Below are positions 11,490 through 24,003 of a stretch of 64,000 nt of DNA, one piece after another. Position 1 is the stretch's first letter. The number at the start of each line of letters is the position of its first letter. Position numbers and translations under genes: made by a program. This DNA comes from Coffea arabica. Lineage: Eukaryota > Streptophyta > Magnoliopsida > Gentianales > Rubiaceae. Location of the stretch: the NCBI RefSeq assembly GCF_036785885.1, contig NC_092320.1, forward strand, positions 14,137,557 through 14,201,556, written 5' to 3'. The notes below the pieces were generated by a model. The model worked only from the letters and a program-made list of their open reading frames with translations, did not search any database and was not told the origin of the DNA.

Positions 11490-12976
11490 GGGATAATTGC
11501 ATAAACCTCCCTTGAGGTTTCTGACATTTGCACTGACCTCCCCTGTAGTTTGAAAAATTACACTGACCTCCCCTGAGGTTACTAATCCTTTGCAAATTCA
11601 GTCCAAATGATTAAAATATTATTTTAGGAAGTGAAATTAGAATTTTTTTTTATCAAATTTGTCCTTTGTACTACATGTCCAATGAATGACAAAATACTAC
11701 AAATCAATTAACAATTAATAAACTTTAAAGAGTATAGTTTATAGACAAATATGCATTACCTATTTAAAGTAATGGCTCTTTATGGGTATTTTACTTTCAA
11801 ACATTTAATTTAATACAAATATTTAGGCTCAAATACATATTTGTATTTACTTTCAAATATTTAATTTTTGTTAAATACAACAACTACCAATCTCTCTTCC
11901 GTAAAAATATTAATATAACACCTTTTCAATTTTAGTTACAAATATTTATGTATTTAACATAAATTAAATGATTCAGAATAAAATACCCATAAAGAGCCAA
12001 TACTTTACTCATGTAATGGATGAAAGTCATAAAGAATTAATACTTTATGGGTCATTTTAAAAAAATAATTTATATTAAATAAATAACCTAACGATTTTCT
12101 TTTTGCAAGAATATTACTGTAACACTTTTTGAATTTTACTAACAAACATTGATATATTTATCATAAATTAAATATTTGAAAGTAAAATATCCGTAAAAGG
12201 TCGGTACTTTAAATGAGTAATGCGTGTTTGTCTATAAAGAGTCGGTAACTATTTAAAGTACCGGTTCTTTAAGGGTATTTTACTTTCAAACATTTAATTT
12301 AATACAAATATTTACACTCAAATACATATTTGTATTTACTTTCAAATATTTAATTTTTTTAAATACAAAACCTACCAATTTCTCTTCCATAAAAATATTA
12401 ATATAACACTTTTTCAATTTTAGTTACAAATATTTATGTTTTTAATATAAATTAAATGATTCAGAATAAAATGTACATAAAGAGCGAATACTTTACTCGT
12501 ATAATGGATGAAAGTCATAAAAAATTAATACTTTATGGGTCATTTATTTTTTTTAAAAAAAATTAATTTATATAAATAAATTATCGATTTCCTTTTTGCA
12601 AGAATATTACTATAACAATTTTTGAATTTTACTTACAAATATTGATATATTTATCATAAATTAAATATTTGAAAGTAAAATACTCGTAAAGAGCTGGTAG
12701 TTTAAATGAGTAATGCGTGTTTGTCCATAAATTATACTCCTTAAAATTTATTAATTGTTAATTGATTTATAGTACTTTGTCATTCATTGGATATACAGCA
12801 CAAAGGGCAAATCTGGTACAAATTTCTAATTTCACTCCCTAAAATAATATTTTAATCGTTTGGACTAAATTTGCAAAGGATTAGTAACCTAAGGGGAAGT
12901 CAGTGTAATTTTTTAAACCACATGAGAGGTTAGTGCAAATATTAGAAACCTCATGGGAGGTATCTGCAATTATCCC
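11490..12976. mobile_element. Foldback-type MULE with 9-bp TSD and internal duplication
   Basis: Ends are GGGATAATTGCATAAACC at left and its near complement at right. The inverted arms stay similar for at least 270 bp (about 11490-11760 against 12700-12976). The 9-bp TSD TAAATTATA is perfect at 11481-11489 and 12977-12985. The interior is non-coding and contains a roughly 490-bp direct duplication. Confidence 0.88.
11745..12730. repeat. ~490-bp tandem duplication inside the foldback MULE
   Basis: Copy 1 (about 11745-12235) and copy 2 (about 12243-12730) share long blocks such as GGGTATTTTACTTTCAAACA and AATACTTTATGGGTCATTT. Each copy begins in the inner part of the inverted arm. No reading frame is conserved between copies. 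Confidence 0.75.
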
Positions 12977-13754
12977 TAAATTATACTGGCCCGAGTAGGT
13001 CACATGCATGGCTTATGACTTAGAGAGCCCCAGTTGTCAACGTGGAAAGAAATGCTTGCCTTTCACAATTATGCTAACCAAACAAAATACCTAAAGAAAT
13101 AAAATATCCCAAGTTTCTTCACCTCTTTTGATTAAACAAATAAAATAAGACCATCTTAATCTCACTTAATACTTAACCTAAAAGTTAATTCTCTAGGATG
13201 CAAAGATTTTTTTTTTTTTTGGAAGTGATATAGATCTACATCACTTGTACAGATGTACTAAAAATCTTAGTGTGTCAAAGAAAAATTGTTATGTTTTTTA
13301 TGGATACATTTTTTAATGATATTTTTATTTCATATATATCAAATCGTTACAGTAATTTTTCTACAAAAAGTCCAGAAAAATGCAATTCAAACAAATGGAA
13401 ATTAGCTTTATTTCTTTAAACAACTTGAATCTTTTTATATCTTTAGATTTATGTCCCATACGTTATAATAAGCACATTTTTGGCGTTGTCAACTTATAAA
13501 GGATCAATCCTCAAAACTAAATTTTCTTAACTAGATTTAAAGAGTATATGGTAAGAGTTAAAGAGTATATGGTAAGAGAACTATGGTAAGAGAAGTTTCC
13601 TGTATCCTAACTTGATCAAATTGACGATTACAACCCAACGCGAAGCGCCAAAACAACCAATTATTTGGGAAGTTGAGAATTTTCTCTCTATTTTTTTTTT
13701 AAAAAATTTTGGGTAAAGAAGAGCTTAGAAGGAAAAGAAAGTTACTCAATTCTA
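12977..13754. other. Intergenic DNA, nothing recognised
   Basis: AT-rich sequence with a short direct repeat (AAAGAGTATATGGTAAGAG, twice near 13540-13580). No gene-like open frame. Confidence 0.4.
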
Positions 13755-14130
13755 AGGCTAGTAGGGTTCCAAACGAATCAAATTGAAACTTTTAATTTGT
13801 CAGATTCAATTCAAACTTTTGGGTTCGAGTTTGTGTACGAGATTAAAAATTAAGATTGAGTTGGATTGAATCTAATACTCGATAAGCTCCGATTCCAAAA
13901 CTCAAAATTATATTTTAATTTCTAAAATTACTTTACCAATAATATATATAATGAAATCCAATAATAAATGTATAATCTTATATAAAATATTTAAATAAAA
14001 TATTAAATTTATTTGAGCATTATTAAGCCTTAAGGAGCCGAATCTATACAAATTCCGAATTCGATTCAACATTTCAATCGAATTTTACTTTTTATTCGAA
14101 TTTGACGTCGAACTTCTCAAATTGGAAGGC
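13755..14130. mobile_element. Possible degenerate hAT-type element
   Basis: The region starts near AGTAGGGTTCCAAACGAATC and ends near CTCAAATTGGAAGGC, with GAATTCGATT/TTCGAGTTTG words inside as in other hAT-like repeats of this window. No TSD was found, so this is a weak call. Confidence 0.3.
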
Positions 14131-14464
14131 AAACTATTTTTTAAAAGAGAAAATGACATGTTTCCTCTTCCATATTTTACAAAAAATATTCTTTGCATTT
14201 CTCACTTTTAAAACGAAGCAAATTTGTCCATGACATTTAAAATTTGTAAATATTACATTCCTGAACCCAACTTTCAATCTGAATCAAACCATCTAATAAT
14301 TCAGTAATGAATTTCAGGGATAAAATTGATAAATCACTCGATCAACTTGATCACATTCACATTACATTTATTGAACCAAAAAAGGAAAAAATTGAAAAAT
14401 TATAACATAAAAAGACCATTTTTTTTCTTAGAATAGTAGGGTTTCTTTTTTGGATAAATCTTTT

Positions 14465-14592
14465 TATGCACCATTAATATATACACTTGCGAGTCTTAAG
14501 TGTATACCATACATACAAAGTTTGGTATTTAAATTAAAATTAAAATGATGTGACAGGTATTTAGACCCGTCAGTGTATACAATGATAATGCA
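14465..14592. mobile_element. Possible small MITE
   Basis: TATGCACCATTAATATATAC at left and the complement of TGTATACAATGATAATGCAA at right form imperfect inverted ends of about 25 bp around a 128-bp unit. No clear TSD. The rest of 14131-15167 shows no gene; a GC-richer patch (14990-15110) gives a 75-codon frame without recognisable domains. Confidence 0.3.
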
Positions 14593-15670
14593 AGAAAGAT
14601 TGATCATTCTTTTTTTTGTTATAATTTTTTATTTTTCCTTTTTGGATTAATTAAATGTCACTTGAATATCAAGTTAAATTAACCAAGTGATCTTCCAATT
14701 ATACTATCGAAATTTGTAATTGGATTGTTAGGTGATTCAATTCATATTGAAAGTTGATTTCAGAATGCAATAGGTTCAATTTTTAAATATTAAAAATGAA
14801 TTTATTTCGTTTTAAAATTGAGAAATTAAAAAAATAATTTTTTTTTTTGTAAAATGTATGAATCTGGTTATTTTCCCTTTTTAAAAGCTGATTCGTCGAC
14901 GACCGTTGATTAGAATGGGCCACGGACTACTTTTGAGACTCGAGCTTCCCGAAGGCGAGGTTTTACCATCATTTGTTGGTTTTGTTATAAGTTCTCGTGG
15001 TACGCCGGGCGCCACAAACGTCAGGTCAACTAGCTCGCAGCGCTAAGACAATTATCGTGAATCATTGTCCTTGTAAAATGATGCCCGGCCCCGCGTTGTT
15101 TGGTAAGTCTCGTCCGTTTACAGGGAAACTTCTGCTATTATGCTTCCTTCTTTCTTCTTTTAAAGTAGGGATAATTTCAGAAACCTCCCCTGAGGTTTCT
15201 GACACTTTCACTGACATCCCCTGAGGTTCTCAAAATTTCACTTACCTCCCTTGCTTTTGATTTTGTGGTAACAATCCAGTCCAAATCAGATTAAAATATT
15301 ATTTTCATGTGTGAGAAGGTATTTTTATTCCATAGCTACCCTTTGCAGAAGTTGTATTAGTAGAAGATTCAAAGAAGAATAAATGATTTGGACTAATTAG
15401 TAAAGTTGAGGAGGGGTAAGTGCAATACAAAAAATTGCATGCACCAGATGTGCCATGCAACAGTTATTTGGCAGATTTTGCAACGGCTAGTTGCAAATTG
15501 CAACGGCCAGAAGGTTTGCTGTTTCAGTAGCAATAGCATATAAAGCAAAGCAACTTAACTACCTCTGAGGTTTCAAGCTATTAACATTCTTTGCTACTAA
15601 TTTGGAGTGATAACAAGTGCATTTGCTGTGCTACAATTAGAGCTCTGAGTAAAAAGTTTTAGCTGCAACC

Positions 15671-15814
15671 ATGGCCTCTTCAAGCCATAGGGGAGAATCA
15701 TGGAATTCACCTACATCTTTCTCCATTAAAAACAGGTTTTGCCGTTGTAATCGCAAAGCAACCGTAATGATATCAGAGAGTGAAAGGAATCCAGACAAGT
15801 TGTATTTCTATTGA
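15671..15814 (+). pseudogene. GRF-type zinc-finger N-terminal fragment, stop at a Cys position
   Basis: Starting at an ATG in ACCATGG context, the frame reads MASSSHRGES, then NRFCRCNRKATVMISESERNPDKLYFY and TGA. The CxC...NPD(K)LYFYC pattern is that of plant GRF-type zinc-finger proteins (single-strand nucleic-acid binding in the family). The expected third Cys codon (TGT/TGC) is TGA here, so the finger is truncated. It lies inside the MULE and is most likely a captured first exon; a minimal 47-residue product cannot be excluded. Confidence 0.55.
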
Positions 15815-15898
15815 GAAATTTCCAACTTTGTGATGAATTTTAAAAAAATTCTACAAAAGGGGTGATTTTGGGTTTAATTTCCGTCAGGGGGGTCTTCG

Positions 15899-15923
15899 CA
15901 TTTGTGAATTTCACAAATGCGAG
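15899..15923. repeat. Near-perfect palindrome in MULE interior
   Basis: Arms of 12 bp (CGCATTTGTGAA and its complement) are separated by a single T. In the MULE it could form a hairpin; no function is implied. Confidence 0.7.
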
Positions 15924-16885
15924 CTTACAAGAGCTCTCTTCTCAATTTTTTTTTTTCCTTTTTTAAGAGATAGGGAATTATTTCTAGGAAGCAAATGCGA
16001 GCTCTTATCTTTTTTATTTTGGTATTTTTTGAGAGGTAGGGAATTATTTGCAGAAAGCTTCTAATTTTTGTTTTAAAAAATGTTGCAAATATTTAAAATT
16101 TTGCAAATAGCTCGCATTTGTTGCATTTGACCTGCAAAAATTGTATTTAACTTTTTTGTTAGATTTCGCATTTATAAGTATGACTTGTAGAAAATTAGAT
16201 TCAAATTTAGATGTATTAGGGTTTTAAAAATATTATATAAGTGATAAAAATTTTATAAATTGTAAAAATAAAATCAAACTGCTTGGATAATTAAATGTTA
16301 TATTTGCATAAGAAATAATACAATAATCATAATAATGATAATACAATAATATTGGTGTAATAAAACTGCCATTAATTTAAATATTTACTTATAATGCCCA
16401 AAGAGCCTAATTACCAATTTTTTCTTCTCGCGCTCAAATATAACATTAACCCGCATGCGAGCTAACCTTGAAATAGAAAAAACACAGAATCCCGCTTGCG
16501 GGTTTCAGGAGTATTCGGATATTCTCATATGCACCTATGCAAATCGAACCAACCGGATATCTTATCCGTATCCCATTTTTTTAAATAAAAATCTTATAAA
16601 TTTGAAAAATAAAATCAAATTTAGATGTATTAGGGTTTTAAAAATATTATATAAATCAAGTTTCTATTATTGTTGTTAAGCTTAATTAATCATATCAGAT
16701 GCCATTATGTAACTAAACGGTAGTAATTAACCCCAACTACTTGGGATATATCTGTAATTTTGGCCCTGATGACGTCAGAAAAGGGGCCCAATTTTTTATC
16801 AAGGGAGGTAAGTGAAATTTTGAGAACCTCAGGGAATGTCAGTGAAAGTGTCAGAAACCTCAGGGGAGGTTTCTGAAATTATCCC

Positions 16886-18439
16886 TTTAAAGTAAGATGT
16901 CTTAAGTCGTACCAAATGAACTAGTTGTATTAACTGGTAGTCTGGTATTCGCCCGGAGGTCTTGCCCAAAATTCTCACCTTTTAATTCTTGAAAAATACA
17001 TTGCAGAAAAGTTGGGTTCATGCAGAAGCCACTTCTTGTACCAGGTTTGCTCAATTCAACGCATACAAACTTGGTATTTAATTGTGATTGATACATGTTG
17101 TGTGTTCTTTCCTTGAACAAAAAGTTGATGAAGGGTGTTTGAGTGTGTATTTTGTGGTGTATTGTGTGGATTCTGGTTTGTTGGTTGTGTTCTAATGCTC
17201 AATTTACAAAGATACTTTTAAGGGTTGTAGAAGATTATTCAAGAGCTGGATGTTGACTTAATCTTGAAATTAAAACCTTTTCTCTAGAAACAGAGACACT
17301 ATGATAGTAATTGGATTTTGACTTGATTATCGTGAAAAGTTGAAACTTTTTCAGATTGTTGTATCTTTGAACTTTGACTCAGTTAATTATTTAGACTTCA
17401 CTTTTAAAAAAAAAAAAAACACCAATGGGATTGGGATCAGTCAGCATATTAGGTTTTCATGGGTTGTATGGGAGCCTAGGAGGTGGTATTACAGGCGCTG
17501 ATGTTTGTTGAAACGCATGTATTTAGCGAGATGGAATTAACATTTGGTGGACATTGGTTAGCGGATCAGGCTGTTGTTTCTTAAACTTGAGGGATAGAAG
17601 TCTAAGATGGCAAACAACGTTTTGCTAACGTAATTGCCCATAAAACGCGCAAATGAATTGATTGTTGACTAACGACTCATGCCTTTTCATGTTTAGTCAA
17701 TTTTGTGCCTTTATTATGTCTATCCAATTTGGAATTCCACATACTCTTCTTTATAGTTTTTGGGCCTCAATAATGCATAAGTGCAAAGCAGAAAAGGATA
17801 AAGCAAGAAAATATCGAATAAAAAGGAGAACTACCATTTCTTGAAGGTTTGTTCTTCATTCAGTGGTCATGAGAGGTAATTCTGAAATGGGAGCGGTAAT
17901 TAGTATCTACTGTTTCCTTCAGCTTACAAATTCTGTAATAAGTTACACTATTTCATTGTCTTTCAGGTTACTTGATTTTACAACTACAACAGGCTCAATG
18001 ATTTTTAATTGATTTTTTTTTCATCATCTGTCAGCTTGAATACTGTTGCACTCCACAGCTGCACCTCTGCTTACATGTAAAATTCATTCTTGAAAATCCA
18101 GAAAAATTTGAATTCCAATCCTCTCAACCCAAGAAGAGAACTTTAAAGTGCTATCAGCAGTATTTGAGGCAATATAGCTTTTGTGGCCCTGAAGCAGTGA
18201 TTAAGGCATTATACTATGGCTTATCATTCTCAGTGAAGATAATACTTGGAATCATTATTAATTTGCCTTCAGTGTTCAATGTGTGCCATAATTTGATTCC
18301 TTTCATTTCCCTTTTTTCTTATTGAATCTGATCCTGCCCTTGTTTAAACATGTCGCTTCATTCTTTAGAAATATCTGCTTATGTGACATGATTATGGGAC
18401 ATTACTGATCAAGCAAATTGATCCTTTCTAGGGGAAGGA
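16886..18439. other. Upstream region of the purine permease gene
   Basis: No domain-bearing frame is seen. A pyrimidine-rich CTTTCTAG at 18425-18432 just before the permease start could be an intron acceptor in the 5'UTR or for a short upstream exon, which is common in PUP genes; I could not identify that exon. Confidence 0.4.
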
Positions 18440-19504
18440 ATGGAAGAGTCGCCTCCAAAAACACTGCCAAAATCCTTAAGGGACAGAATTTCTGCATACA
18501 AAGCCATGGCTTGGGAAGCATACAGAAGCAAACCGATCTCACATTGGATTCTACTGGTTTTGAGTAGTGCTGCTATGCTTGTGGCCTTCCCTGCTTCTAG
18601 TCTCCTTTCCCGTCTTTATTTTTCCAATGGAGGCAAGAGCAAATGGCTAATTTCGTGGGTGGCTGTTGCAGGGTGGCCTATTCCAGCTCTAATCTTAATT
18701 CCTACCTACTTCATTTTAGGAGTCTATCCTACTCCTTTAAATTTAAAACTTGTTGTGTCTTATATTGTGCTGGGCTTCTTGACTGGTGCCGACAATCTTA
18801 TGTATGCATATGCCTATGCCTATCTGCCTGCATCAACTGCATCCCTATTGGCTTCAACAGTGCTGGTGTTTTCTTCACTCTTCGGGTATTTGCTTGTGAA
18901 AAACAAAATGAATGCTTCAATCATAAATGCCATAGTGATCATTACTGCTGGAATGGTCATCATTGCGCTGGATTCAGATTCGGACAGGTACGGATATATC
19001 ACTGATTCTCAGTACATTATGGGATACGTGTGGGACATTCTGGGATCTGCTCTTCATGGGCTTATTTTTGCACTGTCGGAGTTGGTTTTCATAAAACTTC
19101 TAGGGAGAAGATCATTCCATGTCGTTTTAGAGCAACAAGTGATGGTTTCCCTATTCGGTTTCATCTTCACTACAATTGGTTGCATTGCGAACAAAGACTT
19201 CCCAGCAATGGCATCTGAGGCACGAAGATTCAAGGGTGGTAAAAGTGCTTATTACTTGGTTCTTACTTGGGGTGTAATCACTTTTCAGTTGGGGATTCTG
19301 GGAAGCACTGCTATTTTATTTCTGGCCTCCACTGTGTTTGCTGGAGTGCTGAACTCAATAAGAGTGCCGCTCACAAGCATTGCAGCAGTTATATTGTTGA
19401 AGGACCCCATGAGCGGCTTCAAGATTCTGTCTCTGATTATTACCTTCTGGGGATTCGCTTGCTACATTTACGGGAATCGTCCTGCCAGTAAAGAACCATC
19501 ATGA
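18440..19504 (+). CDS. Purine permease (PUP family transporter)
   Basis: A 354-aa integral membrane protein of the drug/metabolite transporter superfamily. Plant purine permeases import purine bases, cytokinins and related compounds by proton symport, usually at the plasma membrane. About ten hydrophobic segments are seen, starting SHWILLVLSSAAMLVAFPAS. Family hallmarks include LLSRLYFSNGGKSKWL after the first helix, GADNLMYAYAYAYLPASTASLLAS and the C-terminal VPLTSIAAVILLKDPMSGFK. Length is typical (350-400 aa) and the frame is uninterrupted. Loop wording recalls the PUP4/11/21 branch, not enough to name a member. An upstream exon may add residues at the N-terminus. Confidence 0.92.
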   Translation: MEESPPKTLPKSLRDRISAYKAMAWEAYRSKPISHWILLVLSSAAMLVAFPASSLLSRLYFSNGGKSKWLISWVAVAGWPIPALILIPTYFILGVYPTPLNLKLVVSYIVLGFLTGADNLMYAYAYAYLPASTASLLASTVLVFSSLFGYLLVKNKMNASIINAIVIITAGMVIIALDSDSDRYGYITDSQYIMGYVWDILGSALHGLIFALSELVFIKLLGRRSFHVVLEQQVMVSLFGFIFTTIGCIANKDFPAMASEARRFKGGKSAYYLVLTWGVITFQLGILGSTAILFLASTVFAGVLNSIRVPLTSIAAVILLKDPMSGFKILSLIITFWGFACYIYGNRPASKEPS

Positions 19505-19847
19505 TCGATTGCCAAGTTTTGCACATAGATCCGAATAGTTTGTGCCAAGCAGTTATAGCATGATCCATTTCCTTGACAAGATTCAGCTCTAGGATTACCT
19601 TACTAGTACTGGGAACTCGTAATGTATAAAACTATACCTTATAATCGTTTTTACCATTGAAACGCCAACGATGAGCTTCAGTTTCTTAAAAGTATGCTAA
19701 ATTTGGCTTATATGCAGTTGCCTCTTAACCCTTTTCATTCCCATTCAACATCAATGTCTCAAGGAGCTGGTAATTTTTTTGGAACTTGAACTGCTGCTCA
19801 TAGAGCTCGAACAGCTTTATCTAGCGGAGATGTCAGGCTGTCTTCAT

Positions 19848-19919
19848 TTTAAGGTTTGGGGCAAGTGCAATTGTGACTTTGGTTTTAAGGTTTGGGGCAA
19901 GTGCAATTGTGACTTTGGT
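19848..19919. repeat. 36-bp tandem duplication 3' of the permease gene
   Basis: Two adjacent 36-bp copies of a unit containing AAGGTTTGGGGCAAGTGCAA. It lies downstream of the permease stop and is probably a replication-slippage duplication. Confidence 0.85.
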
Positions 19920-20784
19920 GCTGTTGTTATACTTTTACACGCACACCAATTCGACAGACGAATGCAATTGTTCACGGAATCTGAAAGAAATACAATCACA
20001 CCAATCCGACTGTACCAATGCCAACCAAACCTACCTCAATCCCCTTCAATCATATTAGCATAGCTTGTATGAATCAGCAACTATTATAGGAAATGGTCCA
20101 AATGTACGAGGAAGAAGAAATAAAGAGGATCTCCTGAGTGATTTTGCTGGTTAACGCATTTCACACTGGCGTTTGCTTGCATCTGATCGATCGCCTTTAG
20201 CGGACACGGGAAATTATAAAAGAGTGACCGACCCGGAAAGCACGAAGAGAGTTAAAAACGAAACACAGAAGAAAACCCGAGGAAAATTGCAATACTAGAA
20301 GCTTCACCAAGTGAATAAAAGCAAGGTACTCGAGCAGGCACCGCACATCTGCATCTCCGCAAATCACAAGAACAATGACCGGTCACGGACCATATCTCAT
20401 TTTCTTATTAAAGTGGAATACAAACCAGCCAGATCTTGGAACAAAACAGATATTTCTTGTCAGAGAATTGGTGGCCGCTGAAGAAAGAGCAGCACAATAG
20501 AGCAGGCTCGCAAAATCTTGAAACTATATTAAGGCAAAACAGCAGATGGTACCATGTATATAGATATAAAAGCTATGATGAAAGTTAAAGTTTCCTCCCT
20601 AGAAGGATCAAGGCAGCAGTTTTGCATCTTTTATGTCTGTTACAAGTCCAAGAAAAGTTCAAATAAAACACTTCCAAGACCATCTAAACAGTTGTAGTTC
20701 TAATGAGCATCCAGAGAGTATATAGATTCCCTGTTAAACACATAGTTGCCTTTGCTACAGCTATTGGGTATGCTATAGCACTTA
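19920..20784. other. Convergent intergenic region between permease and eIF5A
   Basis: This holds the 3'UTRs of the two convergent genes; for eIF5A the 3'UTR lies just below 20785. No further gene is recognised. Confidence 0.5.
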
Positions 20785-23582
20785 TTAATTTTTGCCAATG
20801 TCCTTCACAGCACAGATTTGCTCCTCCCCCATTGCAGACATGACACTGACAACAAGATCTTTTCCTTCCTCAAACCCACCTTTAATCTGCATATAATGGA
20901 AACCACATTACTCTTAACCATTCCAAAATGAAAGAAACTGAAAAAAATGTACATAATACTGTACGCTACTTACCTGTGCAAGCAGAGTATCGTCAGTAGG
21001 AAGCCTCAGGTCATCTTTAGTACCTCCACTTTCAGTGAGAAGAGACACCTGCAAAACAAAATATTCAGTTACAGTTTTTAACAGAAACTGGGAAGATAGA
21101 ATGGCTATTGGCAACAAAGCCACGCAAATCACGATGTCAACTTCAATGCTCAATATAACATGAAACCAACTTGTCCAGTTAAACAAGCAAAATCCCACAG
21201 GGCAGTAGTGTCTAAAGCAATAATAGATATCAGAAGATGCGATAAAGAAAATTTTCCACTAAATATTTTCCTTTGACTTTCATTGAAACAGTTCAAGTTA
21301 AGTTTCCTCTAAAACTGAGCAGCAGCTTTAGTAAAATAAACTTAAAAACAGAGATCAGTATTCTAGATTTTGTAAAATTTCAATGCTTAATATTACCTTG
21401 AATTTCAAATCTCCTCGCTTATGTTATAAATTTTTCTACCAACAGATGACAATTTTAAACACCCATTGCTAACTATTAGTAGGGAAACAGGGAAATTCAC
21501 ATCATTGAATACAAGAAATTTAGAACCGAAAAAACTGAAGATATCATGTGCTTTAGTCTCAACAAGTGCTGTTTATCAGATGGATGATGACCAAAGAAAC
21601 CACAGGATTTCAAGATGAGACGATCACCCATATTGAAGTATTGTCATGTTTTGCTACTTATGTCATTAGCTGCTAACATTTCATTCAAACAAAATCAGTA
21701 TAATTCAGTGTTCAGCAGAAAAAGATAAATGTCTTACAAAACCATCTTCAGAGATGTCAATGAGCTGATAATCACTACGATTAACATGGGGCACCTGAAA
21801 CATGTCACGAGGAGAAAAATTAAAACCTTCACGTTCAACAAGTCACTTGTCACGCATGCATCAGAACAAAGTGATAGAAAGAAAAAATAAATCAATTTCA
21901 TTACATCACAGTTGTGGGATGACGGAACAATATCTTCAAGCTTCTTGCCGCTGAAAATATCAATTCCCACAAAGTGGCACTTTGCATGTCCATGCTTCCC
22001 GGTTTTTGAAGTGGAGACCTCAACAACCTGTTAACAAAACAAAACAGGTAAAAGGACAAATAATGATGCACGAGAAAAGAAACAAATATTCTCCTAGCCC
22101 CTTACCTCTATTCTTGAACCCAGGTTTCTAATAAAATGACAGGATGATGTGGAGAGACCAGATTAGATCGGTAGAACAACTATACAATGTTACAAGGAAT
22201 ACATGATTTCACATTAAATTGTATCAGGAGTAGAGAGGAGTGCTAACAAATTACATATTTATTGCTTAAGTCAAATGCAAAGGGGAGCTCCAAGATAGCC
22301 ACAATAAGCTGATCAAGCAACCAAGAAGAGGCCCTCAGAGACATACACAAGTGAACAAGCCAAAGCAAGACACTAGATCTAATCAGATAAGATTAACCGG
22401 TTTTCCAATTTGAGCACTTCCAACATACACCATATAATAAAACAGATAGAGAAGACAGCATCACTTAACCTAAGAACACCGTATAGCAGCACAAACACGA
22501 AAAAAAAAAAAAAAAGGTCAAACCCTAATATTTGGAATGACCTGTTTTGCTGAACTGCTGTGTTAAGTGTATCATAGTCTCAATAAGGCTAAGGAATGAT
22601 GTCCATATCAACATTTTCGAAAGCTGTTTAAAACATTGAAAAGCCAAAACAGCTTATAAAAAGCACCCACAAGAGCTCTTTATGGTAGTCAGCTTTTCAA
22701 ATTCAGCTTATGATGCCTAAAAGCAATTTCAAAAGCAAATGAAAGGGCCTCACAACATTCTTGGCTATGAAAAGTTACAACCAACTAATTAACAGACACT
22801 TAGGACCAACGAAGTTTCTTGGTGCTTCTGAACTTCTGTTATTACAGATATTTCAACTACTTTATTGGCTTCTCAGATTGCACCATAGACCAGTGGATGA
22901 ATTAAAACCAATTAATGTGTCACTGACCCAAAAAAAAAAGTAAACTAAAACATAAGTATCAATAAATAGAAATTGAAGACCTGAACTGGGAAAGAATGAA
23001 AAGCCCAGTTTAATGATGTCCAATCAGCACTAATTAACAAATTCATGATCACGTATTTCTAAGTGTATAATTTATGATATCAGGGCACCCTTTTGGTTCA
23101 AAATTTGAAAAGAGGCCAAGCTACTAATTGTTATGTTCTTTTAATTAATAATAACGAAAAGATGGTCAACTGGATCTGGTAGCATCAAAACGGAATTTTC
23201 AACAAATAACATATACACGAAGTTTTACTTGATGCCAACATATTTCCTCGTATCCACACACAGAAAGACACACACGAAAATAAATAACTTAATCGATGGT
23301 AGGATTTGATAGGGTAAAAACCCATCAAGATCCGGGCATAAGAACAAAAACCCAGTTCAAATTCAACACGACAAACTAGGGAAAACCCATGAATTCAGCA
23401 AAAAATCCAATCTAGACATGGAATTCCAATAAGAAAAAGTAAAGAGGATGCAATTAGACCTTGCAAGGCCTGGCCTTGATGACGATGTAGCCATTCTTAC
23501 GAATGGTACCAGCTTGCTGGGGGAAGGTCTTGGAGGCTCCGGCGTCAGCCTTGGACTCGAAGTGGTGCTCGTCGTCCGACAT
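20785..23582 (-). CDS. eIF5A: Eukaryotic translation initiation factor 5A
   Basis: eIF5A promotes peptide-bond formation and elongation at stalling motifs and helps termination; it acts in the cytoplasm on ribosomes. Exons are 23582-23460, 22027-21905, 21794-21738, 21048-20974 and 20886-20785, all joined in phase 0 by GT-AG introns, giving 159 aa, the usual plant length. The N-terminus is [20 protein letters not shown]. The hypusine loop [12 protein letters not shown] is present, with the modified Lys at residue 52. The C-terminal OB-fold part ends [16 protein letters not shown]. The first intron is long (1.43 kb). No lesion is seen; this is a functional housekeeping gene. Confidence 0.97.
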
Positions 23583-23932
23583 CTTCTCTCTTTCTCTCTG
23601 TATCGAACAGTCTCTTTTTTATCTCTTTTGTTGTCTCTCTCCAAAGCCTAAGGAGGAAGATATGAGGCAAGGGGCGGAAAACGTGACGCACAAAGGCTGA
23701 CTATAATATGGAAAAAAAAAATGGTTAGGGAATCCATTTTCGCACCTTTTTCTTTTTCTTTTTTTTAATTCTTTTGTCTTTTTCGGAAGGCAATTAAACT
23801 TTTCCTACTCTACGGGTACACGAAATCCCTATATTACTTGTCTTTATCTCTTTCTCTTTTTTTTGTATTCTGAAAAAAGTTGATTTTTACTAAAATCTAA
23901 ATAAAGTAATTCGTTTTCCAAGTTTTATATAA

Positions 23933-24003
23933 GGGATAATATTAGAAACCTTCCCTCGGGTCTTTTTTAATATCACTTAATACCCCCTAAGATTTTAAGA
24001 ATA
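23933..24003. mobile_element. Extra MULE terminal fragment
   Basis: A GGGATAATATTAGAAACC end like those of the other MULEs sits immediately outside the 24004-24863 element in the same orientation. It may be a truncated older copy or a duplicated terminus. Confidence 0.45.

Larger units (their letters stand above)
15168..16885. mobile_element. Young Pack-MULE carrying a GRF-type zinc-finger fragment
   Basis: A 1,718-bp element with TIRs of about 84 bp (15168-15251 and 16802-16885) that appear to differ at only one position. Both begin GGGATAATTTCAGAAACC inward. The 9-bp TSD TTTAAAGTA is perfect (15159-15167 and 16886-16894). The near-identical arms suggest recent insertion. No transposase; the interior carries a short coding-like piece at 15671-15814. 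Confidence 0.9.

Noticed and set aside
23448-23700. Plus-strand open frames over eIF5A exon 1
   Set aside because: They are antisense shadows of the eIF5A first exon and 5'UTR; the minus-strand frame gives a perfect eIF5A.
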